Source: an uncultured Phycisphaerales bacterium
Lineage (GTDB): Bacteria > Planctomycetota > Phycisphaerae > WQYP01
DNA: 45,311 nt
Assembly: GCA_903845195.1 (NCBI GenBank)
Contig: CAIMWO010000058.1
Span: 1 to 45,311, forward strand
Reading direction: 5' to 3'
Shown here: in pieces, positions 22,879 through 31,545 of the stretch
Position numbering within the stretch: the stretch's first letter is position 1
Layout: each line of letters begins with the position of its first letter
Made by a program: the position numbers and the translations under genes
The notes under the pieces: generated by a model
What the model was told of the DNA's origin: nothing
Seen by the model: only the letters and a program-made list of their open reading frames with translations
Databases searched by the model: none

Positions 22879-23988
22879 ATGGCCAATACTGGCGTTTCCA
22901 CAGAGTCTCTCGGCGGCGAAGTCAAACAATCATTCTCCGGCAAAAAATTCCGCGTAGCCTTTATCGGCTGCGGCGGCATCTCCGGCACGCACATCAAGGC
23001 TCTTCAGAAGATGCCCGATGTCGAAATCGTCGCCGGCTGCGACATCAAAGCCGAACGCCTCGCCTGGTTTACTGAAGAAACTCGCTGCACCAACGTCTTC
23101 ACCAAGTGGGACGACATGCTCAAGAAGGTCGAAATCGACGGCGTCTCCGTCTGTACCCCCAACGGCCTGCACGCGCCGGCCGCCATCGCCGCCTCAAACG
23201 CCGGCTGCCATGTCCTGACTGAAAAGCCCATGGCGATGACCCCCAAGGAATGCCAGAAGATGATCGACGCCGCCAAGAAGGCCAAGAAGAAGATCGTCAT
23301 CGGCTTCCAGTACCGCTACCATCCCAACACGCAGATCATCAAACGCGCCGTCGATGAAGGCATTCTCGGCGACATCAAGTTCGTTAAGTGCCAGGCCCTC
23401 CGCCGCCGCGGCATCCCCAACTGGGGCGTCTTCGGCCAGAAAGAGCTCCAGGGCGGCGGACCGATGATCGACATCGGCGTACACGTGATCGAAATGGCCC
23501 ACTACGCCATGGGTGCTCCCAGGCCCATCGCCGCCTCCGGCAACACCTGGACCTACATGGGCAACAAACCCTCCCAGGTCGTCAGCCAGTGGCCCGGTTG
23601 GGATTGGAAAACCTACACCGTCGAAGATCTCGCCATCGGACAGATCCGTTTCGAAAACGGCGCCATCATGCAGATCGAGGCGTCCTTCGCTGGTCACATC
23701 GAAAAAGACATCTGGGATTTCACCATGGTCGGCGACAAGGGCGGCGCCCGCTGGGAAACCGCCTCGATCTTCACCGATCGCGCCGGCACCATGGTCAATT
23801 GCTCCCCCGCCTTCGTTCCCAGTGGCGATTTCAATATGATGTTCTTCACCAAGCTCCGTAATTGGATCGACGGCTGCACCAAGCACACCCCGCTCACCGC
23901 CCCCGGTGAAGCCGGCTTGGCCGTCCAGAAAATCCTCGACGGCGTCTACCGCTCCGCGGACGCTGGCAAAGAAGTCAAAATCGACTAA
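22879..23988 (+). CDS. Gfo/Idh/MocA family oxidoreductase
   Basis: The 369-residue product has an N-terminal NAD(P)-binding fold (VAFIGCGGISGTHIKAL, about 26-42) and the family's catalytic-lysine motif EKP at 115-117 within HVLTEKPMAM. GGGPMIDIGVHVIEMAHYAMG, later, holds the conserved D-x-G-x-H. The C-terminal beta-sheet domain completes the enzyme. Family members oxidise or reduce sugars, inositols or sugar acids; planctomycetes carry many copies and the substrate cannot be told. No Tat signal is seen, so it is cytoplasmic. ATG 22879 has GAGGG 8 nt upstream; an in-frame ATG at 22864 has none. A strong terminator follows. Confidence 0.92.
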   Translation: MANTGVSTESLGGEVKQSFSGKKFRVAFIGCGGISGTHIKALQKMPDVEIVAGCDIKAERLAWFTEETRCTNVFTKWDDMLKKVEIDGVSVCTPNGLHAPAAIAASNAGCHVLTEKPMAMTPKECQKMIDAAKKAKKKIVIGFQYRYHPNTQIIKRAVDEGILGDIKFVKCQALRRRGIPNWGVFGQKELQGGGPMIDIGVHVIEMAHYAMGAPRPIAASGNTWTYMGNKPSQVVSQWPGWDWKTYTVEDLAIGQIRFENGAIMQIEASFAGHIEKDIWDFTMVGDKGGARWETASIFTDRAGTMVNCSPAFVPSGDFNMMFFTKLRNWIDGCTKHTPLTAPGEAGLAVQKILDGVYRSADAGKEVKID

Positions 23989-24036
23989 ATAGAGAATAGA
24001 TTCGACGTTCGCGTTTCAGCGTGTCAAGAATTCTAC

Positions 24037-24076
24037 CGGGGCCTTCGATCTCCAAATCGAAGGCCCCGTTTCTTTT
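24037..24076 (+). terminator. Strong intrinsic terminator
   Basis: CGGGGCCTTCGAT (24037-24049), a 6-nt loop and its perfect 13-base complement (24056-24068) are followed by TTTCTTTT. It ends the Gfo/Idh/MocA gene. Confidence 0.95.
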
Positions 24077-24128
24077 CGTGGCGCCTTCGCATCATGTTCG
24101 TGGAATCCACACCCGCCCCGTCGACGGT

Positions 24129-25001
24129 CTACTTTCCTTCCTGGGTCGCCGTGTCCGCCTCGCCCTTCGCATCCTCTTTGAATAGATCTTCCATCAATTC
24201 CCGATTTGGCTTCCGCACGAAGATCCCGTGCCTCGTCACCGTATCGAAGCGCACGTTGATTCGCCTTGCCCGCCCGCCAAACAGCCGACCAGAAGCGTCG
24301 TTGAACTCGTTGATCGGCGCTTGCTTGGCCGCTTCGCGCGCTTCGGCTTCCGTCTTCCCGGCTGCCGTATAGATCTTTCCCTCCATGGCCTTCAACACCG
24401 CCGCCATTGGAACGATTCCCTCTGCGTAAACACGCTCGGAGACCTCCCGATGCGTCTCCTCATGGTCCAGCAGGTATAGCGCAGGATGCGCCGGCAACCA
24501 CAAGGTGAGGGTTAGCGTGATCCGTGTCCACGGCCCGGAACACTTCATCGTTCCCACAAACCTCTCGTCCGTCCGCCTCACGGTCACCGGCGTCACGTCA
24601 TATCCAAAGTCCGTGCGAAACAACGTATCGCACCGCCCGCCTTCCCCATCGTAATCCTTGGGCATCAGGCCATGTTCAGGATCCAGCAGGTTTCCTATGA
24701 CTTTGATGGGACCGGTCTGCACGAAAGGTGCGCCGCGGACGGTTAGTGATTTGCGCGTCGTCGCCGGTGGTTCACCGGGAACTGCTCGCGTAGTTGCCGG
24801 AGCGGTTGCTGATGGCGATTTGTTCTCGGGCCTGCCGGAGGTTGCCGCCCTCATCGTCGTTCCAGCCGGCGTGGTCTCGGCCCCTATACGCAACACTATC
24901 CCTGGCTTGGAACCACTCGCTTGCCCCCACACTATCCCCGCACCTAAGCAAACCACTCCCGCGCCCATCGCCATCCACCGTCGCCACAACGCTTTTCGCA
25001 T
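24129..25001 (-). CDS. Secreted protein with HExxH motif, possible zinc protease
   Basis: The 290-residue product has a signal peptide (MRKALWRRWMAMGAGVVCLGAGIVWG) and a Thr/Pro/Ala-rich linker (about 40-90). The folded C-terminal domain contains LWLPAHPALYLLDHEETHREVSERVYAEG. HEETH at 180-184 fits the HExxH zinc-protease signature (His180, Glu181, His184). The surrounding pattern resembles DUF922-type predicted Zn-dependent proteases, though I am not certain of the family. Two Cys (124 and 154) could form a disulfide. GGAG lies 7 nt before ATG 25001. It diverges from the DUF1598 gene across 216 bp. If the motif is real, it is an envelope or exported peptidase. Confidence 0.75.
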   Translation of the reverse strand: MRKALWRRWMAMGAGVVCLGAGIVWGQASGSKPGIVLRIGAETTPAGTTMRAATSGRPENKSPSATAPATTRAVPGEPPATTRKSLTVRGAPFVQTGPIKVIGNLLDPEHGLMPKDYDGEGGRCDTLFRTDFGYDVTPVTVRRTDERFVGTMKCSGPWTRITLTLTLWLPAHPALYLLDHEETHREVSERVYAEGIVPMAAVLKAMEGKIYTAAGKTEAEAREAAKQAPINEFNDASGRLFGGRARRINVRFDTVTRHGIFVRKPNRELMEDLFKEDAKGEADTATQEGK

Positions 25002-25161
25002 GCGTACGCTCCATTATTCCACGCTTACCATCATACCGCCAACCCGCCGTCCCAAGCGTCGCCCGTCATTTGCCGCTCTCCAGGCCGTCCCACGTGCCGC
25101 GCTGCGAGCCGTTATTAGTTTCGCTTTTATCCAACCGTGCGGTATCGTATCAACGGTGGTC

Positions 25162-25185
25162 CATGCCCGTGTTGTATCGGGCATG
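25162..25185. promoter_or_regulatory. 8-bp perfect hairpin in leader of DUF1598 gene
   Basis: CATGCCCG, an 8-nt loop and CGGGCATG end 32 nt before the start codon at 25218. No T-run follows, so it is more likely an operator or an mRNA leader structure than a terminator. Confidence 0.45.
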
Positions 25186-25217
25186 AAAGTTTGATGGCAC
25201 GGGAACGAGAGGTATCT

Positions 25218-26492
25218 ATGAACATGCTTCGCAATCTGCTGTTTGCATCCCTCATTCTCGGCTCATGCAACCTCGCTTTCTCCCAGATTCTTGTCAATCC
25301 GGTAATCAATGGTGTCGGGCTTTCCGAAAATGGCGCCCTTAGTGCCCGACACGAAGATGCAACACTGGCGGCCAAACGCGCCGCGGCCCGTAGTGCCAAC
25401 CAGACGCAGGGCCTCGCCTTTGTCTCGCTTCCCCGCGCCCTCGATGCACTTCGCGCCAACGTCGAACAGAAACAGCCCATTCCCGAGAATCTCAAGTATC
25501 TCGGCGGCCTCACCCGCATTCGCTTCGTCTATCTCTATCCTGAGCAGAAAGATATCATCCTTGCAGGACCTTCCGAAGCTATTGATGCAACCAATCCGCT
25601 GACCCCCGTCGGCAAATCCACCGGCCACCCGATCCTCCAACTTGAGGACCTCGTCGTAGTTCTCCGTGCCGTCTCCTCAGCCAAATCCGATTTCTTTGGC
25701 TGCTCCCTCGACTCCCTCCCCAACACGCAAAAAACTTCCGATGATGTCGTCAAGAAATTCGGCAACGGTCCGCGTGAGAAGCTCATCGCCGAAATGAAGA
25801 AAGCCATGGGGCCGCAAACCGTCCGCATCTTTGGCGTTCCGGAGGACTCGCGCGCCGCCTTCGTCATGCTGGCTGCCGACTACCGCCTCAAGAGCCTCTC
25901 CATGGGGGCCGAACCTGCGCCGATCGACGGCTTGGCGTCCGCCGTCAATGATGCCGCCGCCGCCAGCCGCCTCTGGTTTGAAACGTCTTACGAACCCCTC
26001 CTGGTATCCGAAAATGCCGATGCCTTCGAGATCCGCGGCTCGCGTGTCCGCGTGAACTGCGGCGCACAGAACTTCGAGCCCAAGGGCGCTTCCGAAGCTG
26101 CCCAGCGTTTCGCCAAGACATTCACCGAAAAAATGCCCGCTCTTGCTGAGAAGATCGACGCCTTTGCCGACCTGCAAAACATTTCCGATTTGCTCTTCGT
26201 CGCCGCGCTCATTAAGCATGACAAGTTGGACCAGAAGACCGGCATCGATCTGGCCTGGGCTCTCGACGCTACCAAGTTCAAGCCCGCGGCGCTCCCCATC
26301 CCCAAGACTGCCGACACTCTCGTTCACATCAGCGGCAAAGCCATCGCCTCCGGCGGCGTCGGCCTAGGCTATAACTCCGCGATCGCCACCGACCATCGCC
26401 AGACTGATACCGTCAAGACCCTCGAGCAGTCCAAGAACCGTTCTCCCGAAAACTGGCTCCTCACAACGAGCCCAGCCGCCGCGAAGAAATAA
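25218..26492 (+). CDS. Secreted DUF1598-type protein
   Basis: The 424-residue product has a signal peptide (MNMLRNLLFASLILGSCNLAFS). Several segments match my memory of DUF1598, a family largely confined to planctomycetes: LKYLGGLTRIRFVYLYPEQKDIILAGP, GHPILQLEDLVVVLRAV, and AAFVMLAADYRLKSLSMG. No catalytic residues are obvious and the family function is unknown. It ends in a Ser/Ala-rich tail. ATG 25218 has GAGAGG 5 nt upstream. It is monocistronic, between a divergent HExxH gene and a 519-bp gap before ppdK. Identification of the family is by pattern, not by search. Confidence 0.75.
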   Translation: MNMLRNLLFASLILGSCNLAFSQILVNPVINGVGLSENGALSARHEDATLAAKRAAARSANQTQGLAFVSLPRALDALRANVEQKQPIPENLKYLGGLTRIRFVYLYPEQKDIILAGPSEAIDATNPLTPVGKSTGHPILQLEDLVVVLRAVSSAKSDFFGCSLDSLPNTQKTSDDVVKKFGNGPREKLIAEMKKAMGPQTVRIFGVPEDSRAAFVMLAADYRLKSLSMGAEPAPIDGLASAVNDAAAASRLWFETSYEPLLVSENADAFEIRGSRVRVNCGAQNFEPKGASEAAQRFAKTFTEKMPALAEKIDAFADLQNISDLLFVAALIKHDKLDQKTGIDLAWALDATKFKPAALPIPKTADTLVHISGKAIASGGVGLGYNSAIATDHRQTDTVKTLEQSKNRSPENWLLTTSPAAAKK

Positions 26493-26756
26493 AATCGCCC
26501 CGTCAGCGATATCAACGAACCGCGGTGCCGCTTGCGATTGCAGCGATTTCTCTGTCTTCGAAATACTGGCATGCCTGCGCCTCGGCTCATTCGTCGATTC
26601 TTAGCGCCAGTTGAATGAGCCAGACCGATGGCGGTTCTCTGCTACATTCGATCCCCTGATTCGGCGTTACTCACGACGAACGGGACATCTCACTGCAGAC
26701 TTGCGACATATCTAGGCATTCCTAACTGATTTAGACGCCATTACTTAGAATCGATC

Positions 26757-26780
26757 TTCCCGCTTCGGGAATGCATTTTT
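26757..26780 (+). terminator. Weak possible terminator
   Basis: A 6-bp stem (TTCCCG/CGGGAA) with a 3-nt loop is followed four bases later by five T. It is 265 bp after the DUF1598 stop, so the link is loose. Confidence 0.3.
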
Positions 26781-26882
26781 CTGTGTCACGCAATCTCCAT
26801 CGCCTTTGTTTTCATTGTGTAATCCAACGTCAAAACCGCCTGATTTGTCGCGGTTATTACGACCATTTCGTCCGATTCTCGT

Positions 26883-26910
26883 TTGACACTCCTCGCCCTT
26901 TCTTTATACT
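26883..26910 (+). promoter_or_regulatory. Sigma70 promoter of ppdK
   Basis: A perfect TTGACA (26883-26888) and TATACT (26905-26910) are 16 bp apart, about 100 bp before the GTG start. It is the best consensus promoter in the window and fits a highly expressed gene. Confidence 0.8.
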
Positions 26911-27011
26911 TTCCGATTCTAGTTTTTCCGGGTTTTTAGGTCCCTCAAGCGCATTTGCCGGTCCTCTTCTTCCACCTCCGGCGGCGCTCTTTTTTACGGA
27001 GGATTTGTTTC

Positions 27012-29744
27012 GTGGCTAAGAAAACTTCCAAAAAAATTGCTCCCAAGTCCGCCAAGTCCGGCGGTAAGCGCGTCCACTTCTTCGGTAACGGCAAAGCCGA
27101 AGGCATGGCTGTCGCCAAGACCGAAGGCGAGCGAAAAATGATTCTCGGCGGAAAAGGCGCGGGCCTCGCGGACATGACCTCCGCCGGACTGCCCGTCCCC
27201 CCGGGCTTCACCATCTCCATCCCCTGCTGCGAAGAGTACTACATCCTCGGCCGCAAACTTTCCGAACAGACCAAGAAGGAAGTCCTCGAGAATCTCGCCA
27301 AGGTCGAAGCCGCCATGGGCAAGAAGCTCGGCGATGCCAACGACCCGCTGCTCGTATCGGTCCGCTCCGGTGCCGCCCGCTCGATGCCCGGCATGATGGA
27401 AACGATTCTCAACCTGGGTCTCAATGACAAATCCGTGCAGGGTCTTGCCGGCAAGACCGACAATCCCCGCTTCGCCTACGACTCCTATCGCCGCTTCATC
27501 CAGATGTATTCCACCACCGCCATGGGCCTCTCCAAAGAACCCATGGAAGACCTCCTTCACGCCATGAAGCACAAGCTCGGCGTCAAGACCGACCCCGAAA
27601 TCCCCGCCGAGAGCCTCAAGGAACTCTGCGAACAGTTCAAGGCGTTCTACAAGGAAAAGAAGGGCGCTGACTTCCCGCAGAATCCGATCGATCAGCTCTG
27701 GGGCGCCATCATGGCCGTCTTCGGCAGCTGGGAAGCCGACAAGGCCCAGACCTATCGCCGCGTGGAAAAGATCACCGAGCTCAAGGGCACGGGCGTCAAC
27801 GTTCAGACGATGGTCTACGGCAACAAGGGCGACAAGTCGGGCACCGGCGTCTGCTTCACCCGCGACCCGAACACCGGCGAGAACACCTTTTACGGCGACT
27901 ACCTCATCAACGCCCAGGGCGAAGACGTCGTGGCCGGCATCCGTACCCCGCTGAAGCTCTCCACCCTCGATGACAAGTTGCCCAAGGCCTACAAAGAACT
28001 GTGTGCCGTCCGCAAGCAGCTCGAGAAGCACTACAAGGACATGCAGGACCTCGAATTCACCGTCGAGGACGAGAAGCTCTATATGCTGCAGTGCCGGTCC
28101 GGCAAGCGTTCGCCGGTGGCCACCTTCAAGATCGCCGTCGATATGGTCAACGAAAAACTCCTGACCAAGGAAGAAGCGATCGCCCGTATCACTCCGGAAG
28201 ACATCGAACGCCTTTTCTATCCGGTCATCGATCCGAAGCTTGATCGCAAGACCCTCACCAAGCTGGCCACGGGCATCGACGCCGTCCCAGGCGCTGCTTC
28301 CGGTCGCGTGGCCTTCAACGCCGCCGACGCCGAAGCCCGCGCCGCCAAGGGTGAGAAAGTCATTCTCGTCCGTAAAGAAACCTCCCCCGAAGATGTCGGC
28401 GGCATGCATGCCGCCCAGGGCATTCTCACCGCCACCGGCGGCAAGACGTCCCACGCGGCCGTCGTGGCCCGCGGCTGGGGCAAGTGCTGCATCGTCGGCT
28501 GCGAAGTGCTCCGCATCAATTACGAAACCGGCGTCATGACCGTCGGCGATAAGACCGTCAAGGCCGGCGATTTCCTCACCCTCGATGGCGGCACTGGCGA
28601 GGTCTTCCTAGGCGAGCTGACCCTCAAGGCCCCCGAGCAGCCGCCTGCATACCAGATCCTCATGAAATGGTGCGATGCGATCCGTACGCTCAAGGTCCGG
28701 GCGAACGCCGATACCCCCTATGATGCTGAGAACGCCATCAAGATGGGCGCTGAAGGCATCGGCCTGACCCGCACCGAGCACATGTTCTTCGACACCGAAG
28801 AACGTCGCCTGGCCATCCAGGAAATGATCGTCGCCGACACCCTCGTCGCACGGAAAGCCGCCCTCGCCAAGCTTCTTCCCTTCCAGCGGGAAGACTTCGT
28901 CGGCATCTTCACCGCCATGGACGGCAAACCGGTCACCATCCGCCTCGTCGATCCGCCACTGCACGAGTTCACCCCGAAGGATGACGCCGGCGTCAACAAG
29001 CTTTCGCAGATTACTGGCATCTCCGCAGCGGATATCCGCCATCGTTGCGAGCAGCTCCACGAATCCAACCCGATGCTCGGCCACCGTGGCTGCCGCCTCT
29101 GCATCACCTACCCGGAAATCCTCGATATGCAGGTGACGGCCATCATCGAAGCCGCCATCGCCGTCGCCAAGAAGGGCATCAAGGTCTTCCCGGAAATCAT
29201 GATTCCGCTGACCATGGACAAGAAGGAACTGCAGATCCAGGTCACGCAGGCCCGGGCGCTGGCCGACGGTCTTATCAAGGCGGCCAAGAGCAAGGTCAAG
29301 TACATGCTCGGCACGATGATCGAAGTTCCGCGGGCCGCGCTGCTCGCGGACAAGATCGCTGAAGTCGCCGAGTTCTTCTCTTTCGGCACTAACGATCTGA
29401 CCCAGATGACGATGGGCCTCTCCCGTGACGATGCCGGGCGCTTTCTGCCGGTCTACGTCGCGACGGAAAAAGACGGCGGCGTCGGCATCTTCAAGGCCGA
29501 TCCCTTCCAGGCCCTCGACCAGGACGGCGTCGGCCTCCTCGTCAAATTGGGCATCGAAAAGGGCCGCTCCACCAATCCGAAACTCAAGGTGGGTATCTGC
29601 GGCGAACACGGTGGCGAATCCAGCTCGGTGAAGTTCTGCCACAAGATCGGCATGAACTACGTCAGCTGCTCACCCTACCGCGTCCCGATTGCCCGCTTGG
29701 CCGCCGCCCAGGCCGTCATCGCCGACAAGAAGAGCAAGAAGTAA
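27012..29744 (+). CDS. ppdK: Pyruvate, phosphate dikinase
   Basis: PPDK interconverts pyruvate + ATP + Pi with PEP + AMP + PPi, linking glycolysis and gluconeogenesis in the cytoplasm. The 910-residue product has an N-terminal nucleotide-binding domain (GGKGAGLADMTSAGLPVPPGF; VSVRSGAARSMPGMMETILNLGLND). The central phosphohistidine domain has GGKTSHAAVVARGWG with the catalytic His481. The C-terminal PEP/pyruvate barrel has GLTRTEHMFF, GHRGCRLCI, GTMIEVPRAAL and FGTNDLTQMTMGLSRDD. Length is normal. A Lys-rich start (MAKKTSKKIAPKSAKSGGK) precedes the domain. GTG 27012 is chosen because GGAGGA lies 8 nt upstream. It has its own promoter and terminator. Confidence 0.97.
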   Translation: MAKKTSKKIAPKSAKSGGKRVHFFGNGKAEGMAVAKTEGERKMILGGKGAGLADMTSAGLPVPPGFTISIPCCEEYYILGRKLSEQTKKEVLENLAKVEAAMGKKLGDANDPLLVSVRSGAARSMPGMMETILNLGLNDKSVQGLAGKTDNPRFAYDSYRRFIQMYSTTAMGLSKEPMEDLLHAMKHKLGVKTDPEIPAESLKELCEQFKAFYKEKKGADFPQNPIDQLWGAIMAVFGSWEADKAQTYRRVEKITELKGTGVNVQTMVYGNKGDKSGTGVCFTRDPNTGENTFYGDYLINAQGEDVVAGIRTPLKLSTLDDKLPKAYKELCAVRKQLEKHYKDMQDLEFTVEDEKLYMLQCRSGKRSPVATFKIAVDMVNEKLLTKEEAIARITPEDIERLFYPVIDPKLDRKTLTKLATGIDAVPGAASGRVAFNAADAEARAAKGEKVILVRKETSPEDVGGMHAAQGILTATGGKTSHAAVVARGWGKCCIVGCEVLRINYETGVMTVGDKTVKAGDFLTLDGGTGEVFLGELTLKAPEQPPAYQILMKWCDAIRTLKVRANADTPYDAENAIKMGAEGIGLTRTEHMFFDTEERRLAIQEMIVADTLVARKAALAKLLPFQREDFVGIFTAMDGKPVTIRLVDPPLHEFTPKDDAGVNKLSQITGISAADIRHRCEQLHESNPMLGHRGCRLCITYPEILDMQVTAIIEAAIAVAKKGIKVFPEIMIPLTMDKKELQIQVTQARALADGLIKAAKSKVKYMLGTMIEVPRAALLADKIAEVAEFFSFGTNDLTQMTMGLSRDDAGRFLPVYVATEKDGGVGIFKADPFQALDQDGVGLLVKLGIEKGRSTNPKLKVGICGEHGGESSSVKFCHKIGMNYVSCSPYRVPIARLAAAQAVIADKKSKK

Positions 29745-29769
29745 CCCGCTCTCCACTAATTAACCCAAG

Positions 29770-29798
29770 AGCCCAGGGATCACATCCCTGGGCTTTTT
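29770..29798 (+). terminator. Strong intrinsic terminator of ppdK
   Basis: AGCCCAGGGAT, a 3-nt loop and ATCCCTGGGCT form a perfect 11-bp stem followed by a T run, 25 bp after the ppdK stop. Confidence 0.95.
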
Positions 29799-29852
29799 CA
29801 CGCGCCCCCAGACACATCGCGCTCGCAACGCGCGCGGTAACCGCTTCATTTG

Positions 29853-29861
29853 TGGTATGAT
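29853..29861 (+). promoter_or_regulatory. Extended -10 promoter of the DEAD-box gene
   Basis: TGGTATGAT (TG, one base, TATGAT) matches an extended -10 element; no -35 is evident. The start codon is at 30033, so the leader would be about 165 nt, long enough for temperature or helicase feedback control. That role is only a guess. Confidence 0.4.
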
Positions 29862-30032
29862 ATGTTCCTTCTGTGATCTGTTTCGCGTTGAAAATATACC
29901 CCTTCGATTTCGAAATGTATCGGCTGGTGTCGGGGCCACCGTTTTCCGCCGGTTTTGCCTGCGCGGCGGATCAGATCCGCCTGTTTCCGCTGGGCTACTG
30001 CACTACTGCACCAGCATTTTTCGGAGATGATC

Positions 30033-31490
30033 GTGACTAAAACTGCATCGACAACTGAACTCCTGGTCGAACCGGGATTCGAAACCTTTGGGTTGAGTGA
30101 GAAGGTGCTGGCTGGCGTCGTCGCCGCGGGCTACAAGACTCCCACGCCCATTCAAAATGCGGCCATCCCCGTGGTGCTCGCCGGCAAGGATCTGATCGCT
30201 CAAGCCCGCACCGGCACTGGAAAAACCGCCGCGTTCGGCCTTCCCGCGATGAGCCGCCTCAAGTTTTCCGGCACTCCCGAAATTCTCGTGATCACGCCCA
30301 CTCGCGAATTGGCCATGCAGGTCAGCGACGAACTGTTCCGACTCGGCCGCCTGGCGAATGTAAAATCCGTGGCCGTGTACGGCGGGCAATCCAGCGGTCG
30401 ACAGGTGGAACTCATCAGCCGCGGCGCCCAGATCGTCGTGGCCACCCCCGGCCGCCTGCTGGATCTGCTCAATTCCAAGCGGATGGGCGCGTTTACCCCA
30501 TCCACCGTGATCATTGATGAGGCCGACGAAATGCTCGACATGGGCTTCCTGGAGGATATCCAGGCGATCTTCAAATTCCTGCCGGGCGAACGCCAGACGC
30601 TGCTTTTTTCCGCCACGATGCCCCCGCCGATTCGCAAGCTGGCGCAGGATATCCTGGAGCATCCCGAGACGATCAATCTCGTCCAGCAGGAGGCGACGAA
30701 CACCGATGTGGAGCAGTCGTTCTACGTGATCGACGAAGCCGAACGTCTGGATGCCGTGGTGCGGATCATCGATGCCGAGGAACCCGCCAAGTCGATCCTG
30801 TTCTGCCGCACGAAACGGGAGACCGATGAACTCTGCGAAGTGCTCATCGGCCGCGGGTGCCAGGCGCGAGCCCTCCACGGTGACATCGAACAAGGCATGC
30901 GACAGGACATTATTCGCGCCTTCAAGTTGGGAAAACTCGAAATGCTCGTCGCCACGGATGTGGCGGCACGCGGCCTCGATGTCACCGGCGTCACGCACGT
31001 CTTCAATTATCACATGCCGTTCGATCAACAAGGCTACGTCCACCGCATCGGCCGGACGGGCCGCGCGGGGCAGAAGGGTAAGGCGATCACGCTGGTCAAT
31101 CCGTTTGAGTTTCGCACGCTTAAACGCCTGCAGACCGCAATCAAGGCGTCATTCATTCACCGCGAAGTGCCGTCGGCTGCCGATATTCACCGGAAGGAAG
31201 ATGTAAAACTCATCCGCAAAGTGTGCCTGCAAGAAGTTTCGGACGAAGCGGTGGATTTGCTCTCGAACCTTGAAGAGCAGTTGGATTTGACGCAGATTGC
31301 CTGCAAACTGCTCACGATTATGGTAGGCAAGCGCAAGGTACGCGGCCCCGATACGATTGGAGTACGTGGCCCACGGCTGAAAAGCATTCTCGGCGGCGGC
31401 AATGTGGGCGGCAGCGGCCGCCCCGGCAGATTCGGCCACGCGCGCCAACAAGAGTTCCGCCGAAAAGGCGGCCGCGGGCAGGGGCGATAG
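30033..31490 (+). CDS. DEAD-box RNA helicase
   Basis: This ATP-dependent RNA helicase likely helps ribosome assembly or mRNA decay. The 485-residue product has the Q-motif Gln41 (PTPIQ), Walker A ARTGTGKT (58-65), PTREL (89-93), TPGR (138-141), DEAD (162-165), SAT (193-195), and C-terminal-domain motifs ARGLDV and HRIGRTGR. Beyond the core (about 370 on) a short extension ends in a basic Gly/Arg-rich tail (GGRGQGR), a common RNA-binding end. GTG 30033 is preferred since CGGAG ends 6 nt upstream; an ATG two codons earlier at 30027 would sit on that site. The exact subfamily (RhlE, CsdA/DeaD or CshA type) is unclear. Confidence 0.92.
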   Translation: MTKTASTTELLVEPGFETFGLSEKVLAGVVAAGYKTPTPIQNAAIPVVLAGKDLIAQARTGTGKTAAFGLPAMSRLKFSGTPEILVITPTRELAMQVSDELFRLGRLANVKSVAVYGGQSSGRQVELISRGAQIVVATPGRLLDLLNSKRMGAFTPSTVIIDEADEMLDMGFLEDIQAIFKFLPGERQTLLFSATMPPPIRKLAQDILEHPETINLVQQEATNTDVEQSFYVIDEAERLDAVVRIIDAEEPAKSILFCRTKRETDELCEVLIGRGCQARALHGDIEQGMRQDIIRAFKLGKLEMLVATDVAARGLDVTGVTHVFNYHMPFDQQGYVHRIGRTGRAGQKGKAITLVNPFEFRTLKRLQTAIKASFIHREVPSAADIHRKEDVKLIRKVCLQEVSDEAVDLLSNLEEQLDLTQIACKLLTIMVGKRKVRGPDTIGVRGPRLKSILGGGNVGGSGRPGRFGHARQQEFRRKGGRGQGR

Positions 31491-31545
31491 TCGGAAGTGC
31501 TGCGCCTTCGCTCCATAGATTGCGTTTCGTTGTTTTTTTGCAGGA

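Larger units (their letters stand above)
26493..27011. other. 519-bp intergenic region before ppdK
   Basis: No gene is supported here; short frames are random. It holds a weak hairpin (TTCCCG-CTT-CGGGAA, 26757-26771) followed by TGCATTTTT that may end the DUF1598 transcript. It also holds the ppdK promoter (26883-26910) and a roughly 95-nt ppdK leader with GGAGGA at 26998-27003. The composition is more AT-rich than the genes. Confidence 0.6.
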
